Positions 60,368 to 64,000 of a stretch of 64,000 bases of DNA are shown piece by piece; within the stretch, counting starts at the first letter, position 1, and each line of letters begins with the position of its first letter. The notes beneath the pieces were generated by a model that was not told where the DNA came from, did not search any database, and was given only the letters and a program-made list of their open reading frames with translations. Source of the DNA: Pseudomonas sp. WS 5079. Its GTDB lineage: Bacteria > Pseudomonadota > Gammaproteobacteria > Pseudomonadales > Pseudomonadaceae. Location: positions 124,001 to 188,000 of the forward strand of contig NZ_JAAQWN010000003.1 in the NCBI RefSeq assembly GCF_012985465.1. Reading direction: 5' to 3'. The position numbers were made by a program, and so were the translations under genes.

Positions 60368-60402
60368 TGTTTGCATCGTGGCTTCCCGTTATCGTCCCGT
60401 AG

Positions 60403-60609
60403 GGTTCCTCCTCGGGCCGCCAGCCTTGTTCGAGCTTCTCTATAGGAACGCTGACTCGCTTCAAGAACATCACTCGCAACGACGTGATTGCGGCTTGGCG
60501 CATGAACCCGGAGCTGGCGGGGTGCATGCCCGAGAATGCAGCGAGGTTTGGGGATTTGGAGAAGATTGATCGGGTGTATATGAATAATGAGATACGGCCG
60601 ATCAGGTAG
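60403..60609 (+). pseudogene. C-terminal fragment of P2-like phage portal protein
   Basis: An open frame without an ATG at its start encodes TRFKNITRNDVIAAWRMNPE, then LAGCMPENAARFGDLEKIDR and VYMNNEIRPIR before a stop. This matches the end of PBSX/P2 gpQ portal proteins, with the T-R-x-D-V-x-A-A, P-x-x-x-G and G-F/R-F-G-D-x-x-K pattern. The upstream part of the gene is gone. The identification rests on motif recognition. Confidence 0.6.
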
Positions 60610-61125
60610 TTGCTTCTACAGCTTAATACTGCATTGCGTCGTGACCGATGTGTGGCATGGAGTCTTTAAGTAGATTTGGATTCATGGCGTCTTCAAGCGA
60701 TAACACTTTGGCTGCGTTCAAGGGGGGCGAATAGCGAATCCGACATTGACGCGGAACAGCTTCGGTTAGCTAAGGAGTAACGCATAACGGGGGCAGATCT
60801 GTTAATGGGTTTTATACTATTTAATTTTTAAGCGTTTGTATGAGTGTGATCGTTTTGATGGTAGATATTTTTTACGCGGTTGCTATCTGGTCTTGCGAAG
60901 TAATGCCTAATTGGCATGATTTTATTTTTTTGAAAAATATCTAGCTTGAGGTGGTTTTTGGTCATTTTTGCTTGAAACGAACTCGAAACCAGTCGCAGTA
61001 AGTTATTGCTAAGGGGAATAACGTATATCGTGAAATTGTATTTGTACCTGTTAGATCTGACAGTAGTAGTGGGCCTGATATTGGATTATTTTTCAATTTC
61101 ATTTGTTTGAACGGAGGCGTCTCTT
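60610..61125. other. AT-rich region without a visible gene
   Basis: Base composition is visibly lower in GC than the flanks. I see no reading frame, RNA or repeat here. The end of the stretch carries the ggagg ribosome site of the next gene. Confidence 0.5.
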
Positions 61126-61602
61126 ATGGGCTCTGTAGCGGTTTTGCATATTTATCTCGGTGTTGGAAGGTATAGCCTACTGGATACATACAACAAGGCG
61201 AATAACAATCTCAAATCGTTGGGGATCATAGGTAAGATTGACAAGGTTTTCAGGGACGCTGAAGGAGCGGTTTTTTCTTCTATGGTAAAAGAAGTCCAGA
61301 CGGGTAAGTTTGGTGGGGGGGGTAAGTATGAGGTGATAAATCGGGATGGCGAAATAGTCAATTGGGAAGTGTTCAAGAGTAATGACTCCAATAATACTTT
61401 GCAATACATCTCTGGTCTGATCGGGAGTAAAGTTGGTGTGTGGATCGGGGGTGAAGTACTTATGTTGAATGAAAGTGGAATTGTATTGCTTATGAGCTGT
61501 CCTGATAATATCAACTCGGGCGCCTATTTTGTCGATGGCACTTTTTATGCAAATCACGGTGACTTTGTTAAGTGGAGAGACTCATTTGTCGGCGTTACGT
61601 AA
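61126..61602 (+). CDS. Orphan AT-rich hypothetical protein in the element
   Basis: A 158-residue soluble protein that I do not recognise, beginning MGSVAVLHIYLGVGRYSL. It is rich in Gly, Asn, Val and Lys; a glycine run GKFGGGGKYEV lies near residue 63 and a hydrophobic GIVLLMSCPD near 120. No signal peptide or catalytic motif is evident. GGAGG lies eight bases before the ATG. GC content and codons (AAT, GTT, TTG) differ from every neighbour, indicating recent transfer. A cargo or defence-type role is possible but not shown. Confidence 0.6.
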   Translation: MGSVAVLHIYLGVGRYSLLDTYNKANNNLKSLGIIGKIDKVFRDAEGAVFSSMVKEVQTGKFGGGGKYEVINRDGEIVNWEVFKSNDSNNTLQYISGLIGSKVGVWIGGEVLMLNESGIVLLMSCPDNINSGAYFVDGTFYANHGDFVKWRDSFVGVT

Positions 61603-61760
61603 TGGTGACGTATCAATTTGTCGTCGCCTCAATAGAGAACGGTGTAGAGCAGGAGGCTAGATTCTGGCGGCGCCTGATACAGAGTTTTGGGCGCCGATCA
61701 GGCCTAGTTACAGCGGGTTGTGGGCGCTCGAGGGGATAGGCTACAGCGCCGGTCAAAGGG

Positions 61761-62174
61761 TTGGTGACGCTCGATATCGGCTACAACGACAGCACGCTGC
61801 AGCGTCACTTCATTGGCTACGTCGAACGCTCCACCACGGCCAGCAGCACCCTGCAGGTGCTGTTCTGCCGCGAACTGGCGGCAATCCTGGCCAACCCGCT
61901 GCCGCTAAACCTGCGCCACGTTGATCTGCGCGCCATCCTGGTCGAGATCAGTCAGCACACCGGCCTGCGCTTTCGCGTGCCAGACAAGCCCTACGCCGGG
62001 GTCAAGGCGCCGTTCTTCTACAGCCTGGCCTGGGTATTCAACATCCCCGACTTCATCTGGCAGCAGCAGGGTGATGGGGAGGTGTTCGTGGGCAGTTGGG
62101 CTGACAGCTTCTTTGGCGTTCGCCCGCCGTTGCAGCTGCCGGCGGAACTGTTCGACGACTACCCGGGCAACTAG
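61761..62174 (+). pseudogene. Phage tail/baseplate-type fragment
   Basis: A 137-codon frame without a clear ribosome site, starting at a TTG: IGYNDSTLQRHFIGYVERST, then PLPLNLRHVDLRAILVEISQ, HTGLRFRVPDKPYAGVKAPF and WQQQGDGEVFVGSW. The style is that of phage tail hub or baseplate proteins, but I cannot name the family. GC is back to the host level. The N-terminus is probably missing. Confidence 0.4.
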
Positions 62175-62180
62175 AGCGCA

Positions 62181-62306
62181 ATGATTGCGGCCCTTCCCGG
62201 GTTGCGACCAGGTGCAACGATCAACCACGGCGAGCGCATCACCAGTGTGGCCCTCGTCGATAATCAGATGGCCTTCCGATGGCCGACGCAATCAAGCGCA
62301 GCGTAG
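62181..62306 (+). pseudogene. Short continuation of the phage-like fragment
   Basis: A 41-codon frame 6 bp downstream of the previous stop: MIAALPGLRPGATINHGERI, then TSVALVDNQMAFRW. It reads like the opening or linker of the next domain of the same protein, cut short after FRW. Too short to be a gene by itself. Confidence 0.35.
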
Positions 62307-62362
62307 AACGACAATTCCCTGAACTCACCGGCGGATATCACCTGCCCTGTTTTGTCAGGTTT

Positions 62363-62464
62363 TGACAGTTCGCTGACAGCTTTCTGACAGTGATGCAAAA
62401 CGCTGAAAGGCTTGAAATACAAGGGTTACAGAGTAGATGAATATAAATCTGACAAATCTGACAG
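62363..62464. repeat. Phased TGACAG repeats
   Basis: tgacag occurs at 62363, 62374 and 62385, exactly 11 bp apart, with tgtcag at 62353, tgaaag at 62404, tgacaa at 62450 and tgacag at 62459. The regular helical phasing suggests bound protein, such as an integrase or excisionase arm site. Confidence 0.6.
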
Positions 62465-62659
62465 GCTTTTAAGGGGTCAACCTTAATTTTTTTTCGCTTC
62501 GCATAAGGGGTGTTTGGTCATACGCGTACACATCGCACAGGCTCTAAACATTCGGCCTATCACACCGCGACACTTCCACTTTCACCCCCCAGCTACTGAG
62601 CTGAGAGCAACCCGTTCTGTGCCTTTTGATGGCCACGGGAGCGCTTGTTACGTCGCTTA

Positions 62660-62697
62660 AAAACAAAGGGCCTGCATCGCTGCAAGCCCTTGTTTTA
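62660..62697 (-). terminator. Hairpin terminator of tRNA-Thr
   Basis: Stem acaaagggc / gcccttgt with inner tgca pairing, flanked by A-run and T-run on both sides, immediately 3' of the minus-strand tRNA. Confidence 0.75.
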
Positions 62698-62699
62698 AA

Positions 62700-62775
<76 letters not shown>

Positions 62776-63017
62776 GTGTTAGGGCGACGATTATAGCGAT
62801 TGGAAAGGTTCTGTAAACCCCTGAATTCTGACTATTTTTCAGTGCGTGGTTTTTTCGCTGGCAGTCGCACGCTCCAGCGGTTTCACAAAGGGTGATGAGG
62901 GCCGATGGCGAGGCCTGAGGCTTGATACGCAGAAGGTATCAAACCGCCCCTTGATCAGTATTAAACAACGCCGTTGTTCATTGCTAAGTTGAGGGGGCAC
63001 TCAATGAGGAAAAGCCA

Positions 63018-63866
63018 ATGAACTTCGCAGGAAAAACCGCCGTTATCACCGGCGCTGGCCGTGGTTTGGGTTTTGTCTACGCACAAGCGCTGGCCCAGCG
63101 CGGGGCCAATGTGGTGATCAGTGATATCGGCGCCGATAACCTCGGTTCGGGAAGCGATGCCTCCATCGCCCTGGACGCGGCACGCCGCCTTGAGGCCGAG
63201 GGTTTGAGCGCGGTTGCTCATCAGGGGGATTTGTCCAGCGAGCAAGGCTGTCGGCAGTTGGTCGAGACGGCCATCGCGGCGTTTGGGCAGCTCGACATCC
63301 TGATTCATAACGCCGGCTGGGTGGGTTATCAATCCATTGAGGAGGCGGACGCGGCGTTTATCGGGCGTGCGCTGGATATCAAGGTCTATGCGCCCATCTG
63401 GCTATGCAAACATGCCTGGCAATACCTCAAGCGATCCACTGCCGCGCGGGTGGTGCTGACGTCGTCTGATCGGGCGATGTACCAGCAATATGCCCAGCCC
63501 GGGCTGGTGGCCTATGCGGCGGGGAAGATGGCGCAGTTGGGCATCATGAATGCGTTGAGTATGGAAGGCGCAAACGCCGGGATTCTGGTGAATGCGGTGT
63601 CGCCGGTGGCCAAGACGCGCATGTGGGGCGTTGAGGGTGAGCCGGGCAATCTCAAGCCAGAGTGGGTAGCGCCGGGGGTGGTGTTTCTGGCGTCGGAGCG
63701 CTGCCAGGACACCGGCTATGTTCTGCGCGCCAGCAATGGTCAATTTACCGCGACGCGGTTTGTCGAGAATCCGGGGGTGGATTATCCCGTTGACCTGGCG
63801 CGGGTCGGGGCCTCCAGTGCCGAGCAGGTTGCGCAGCAGTGGGAGCGGATAAAGGATTGTCATTAA
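63018..63866 (+). CDS. Short-chain dehydrogenase/reductase
   Basis: A 282-residue classical SDR. Cofactor loop ITGAGRGLGFVYAQALAQRG near residues 10-28, NAGWVGYQS as the NAG motif, catalytic serine in LTSSDRAMY and Tyr-x-x-x-Lys in VAYAAGKMAQLG. GAGGAAAAG precedes the ATG. The C-terminal 50 residues are longer than the core fold. It is alone downstream of tRNA-Thr. The substrate is unknown. Confidence 0.88.
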   Translation: MNFAGKTAVITGAGRGLGFVYAQALAQRGANVVISDIGADNLGSGSDASIALDAARRLEAEGLSAVAHQGDLSSEQGCRQLVETAIAAFGQLDILIHNAGWVGYQSIEEADAAFIGRALDIKVYAPIWLCKHAWQYLKRSTAARVVLTSSDRAMYQQYAQPGLVAYAAGKMAQLGIMNALSMEGANAGILVNAVSPVAKTRMWGVEGEPGNLKPEWVAPGVVFLASERCQDTGYVLRASNGQFTATRFVENPGVDYPVDLARVGASSAEQVAQQWERIKDCH

Positions 63867-64000
63867 ATTGACTTTTAACCGCTCGTCGAAATTGCTTCGC
63901 TAAAAAACACCAAAATAATGACACTCACCTACTCCTGTCACACACTGCTTGAACAACAAGTGCACCCATGTCCTAAAAGAGGTGCCGTGACAAAGGAGGG
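63867..64000. other. Right-hand end of window
   Basis: No gene is visible. The last bases, caaaggaggg, look like a ribosome-binding site, suggesting a gene that starts just outside the window. Confidence 0.4.

Larger units (their letters stand above)
62307..62699. other. Non-coding tail of the element
   Basis: Contains the TGACAG repeats and the hairpin near the tRNA; otherwise no gene or RNA is visible. Confidence 0.5.

Noticed and set aside
60378..60569. A 63-codon ATG frame over the portal fragment
   Set aside because: The phage-portal similarity is in another frame; this one has no resemblance to a protein family.

Overview
The window is a contiguous stretch of a GC-rich gammaproteobacterial chromosome, almost certainly a Pseudomonas of the fluorescens group. 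The reasons are the OprD-family porin, the gene order, the codon usage, and ten paired palindromic repeats of the GTGGGAGCGGGCTTGCCCGCG type scattered between genes. I annotate about 57 protein-coding genes or fragments, one intact tRNA and one partial tRNA.

Layout. 1-8.7 kb is sulfur and osmolyte metabolism: the N-terminal part of a cystine-binding protein (tcyJ), D-cysteine desulfhydrase (dcyD), a divergent serine acetyltransferase (epsC), the choline transporter betT behind a perfect 30-bp operator-like palindrome, and the taurine operon tauABCD. 8.7-34 kb is a housekeeping block: gshA, a hotdog thioesterase, tex, ompR-envZ, rimK-rimB, hslR, a PAP2 phosphatase, hslO, pckA, a RecQ-family helicase, a YdeP-type molybdo-oxidoreductase with fdhD and a LysR regulator, a BON-LysM protein, yrfG, nudE and cysQ. 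Several of these (tex, ompR, envZ, hslR, hslO, pckA, yrfG, nudE) also cluster in E. coli, and as I recall the block follows P. aeruginosa order. 34-41 kb holds dctB-dctD without a transporter and rmlB-rmlA-rmlD without rmlC.

41-51 kb appears to be a rearrangement junction: a three-part kinase / degenerate LytM-like / class-III aminotransferase fusion, aguB-aguA for agmatine breakdown, a small orphan protein, a Fur-box-preceded TonB receptor, and an OprE-like porin. 51-54 kb is an unusual predicted operon: a CHASE2 membrane sensor with no output domain, a small secreted SH3-like protein, and an M48 metalloprotease lipoprotein with a repeat-like tail. An EamA exporter with a divergent AraC regulator follows, then a fecI-fecR-receptor iron-signalling unit.

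60.3-62.75 kb is a decayed integrative element in tRNA-Thr(TGT). A displaced 40-nt tRNA 3' half lies at one end and the intact tRNA at the other. Between them are a P2-like phage portal C-terminus, an AT-rich orphan gene, tail-like fragments and phased TGACAG repeats near the tRNA end. The window closes with a short-chain dehydrogenase.

The most likely undescribed system is the CHASE2 / SH3-like / M48 operon. Next come the tripartite kinase-aminotransferase fusion beside the agmatine genes and the orphan cargo gene in the tRNA-Thr element. All calls come from reading the sequence; no database search was run.
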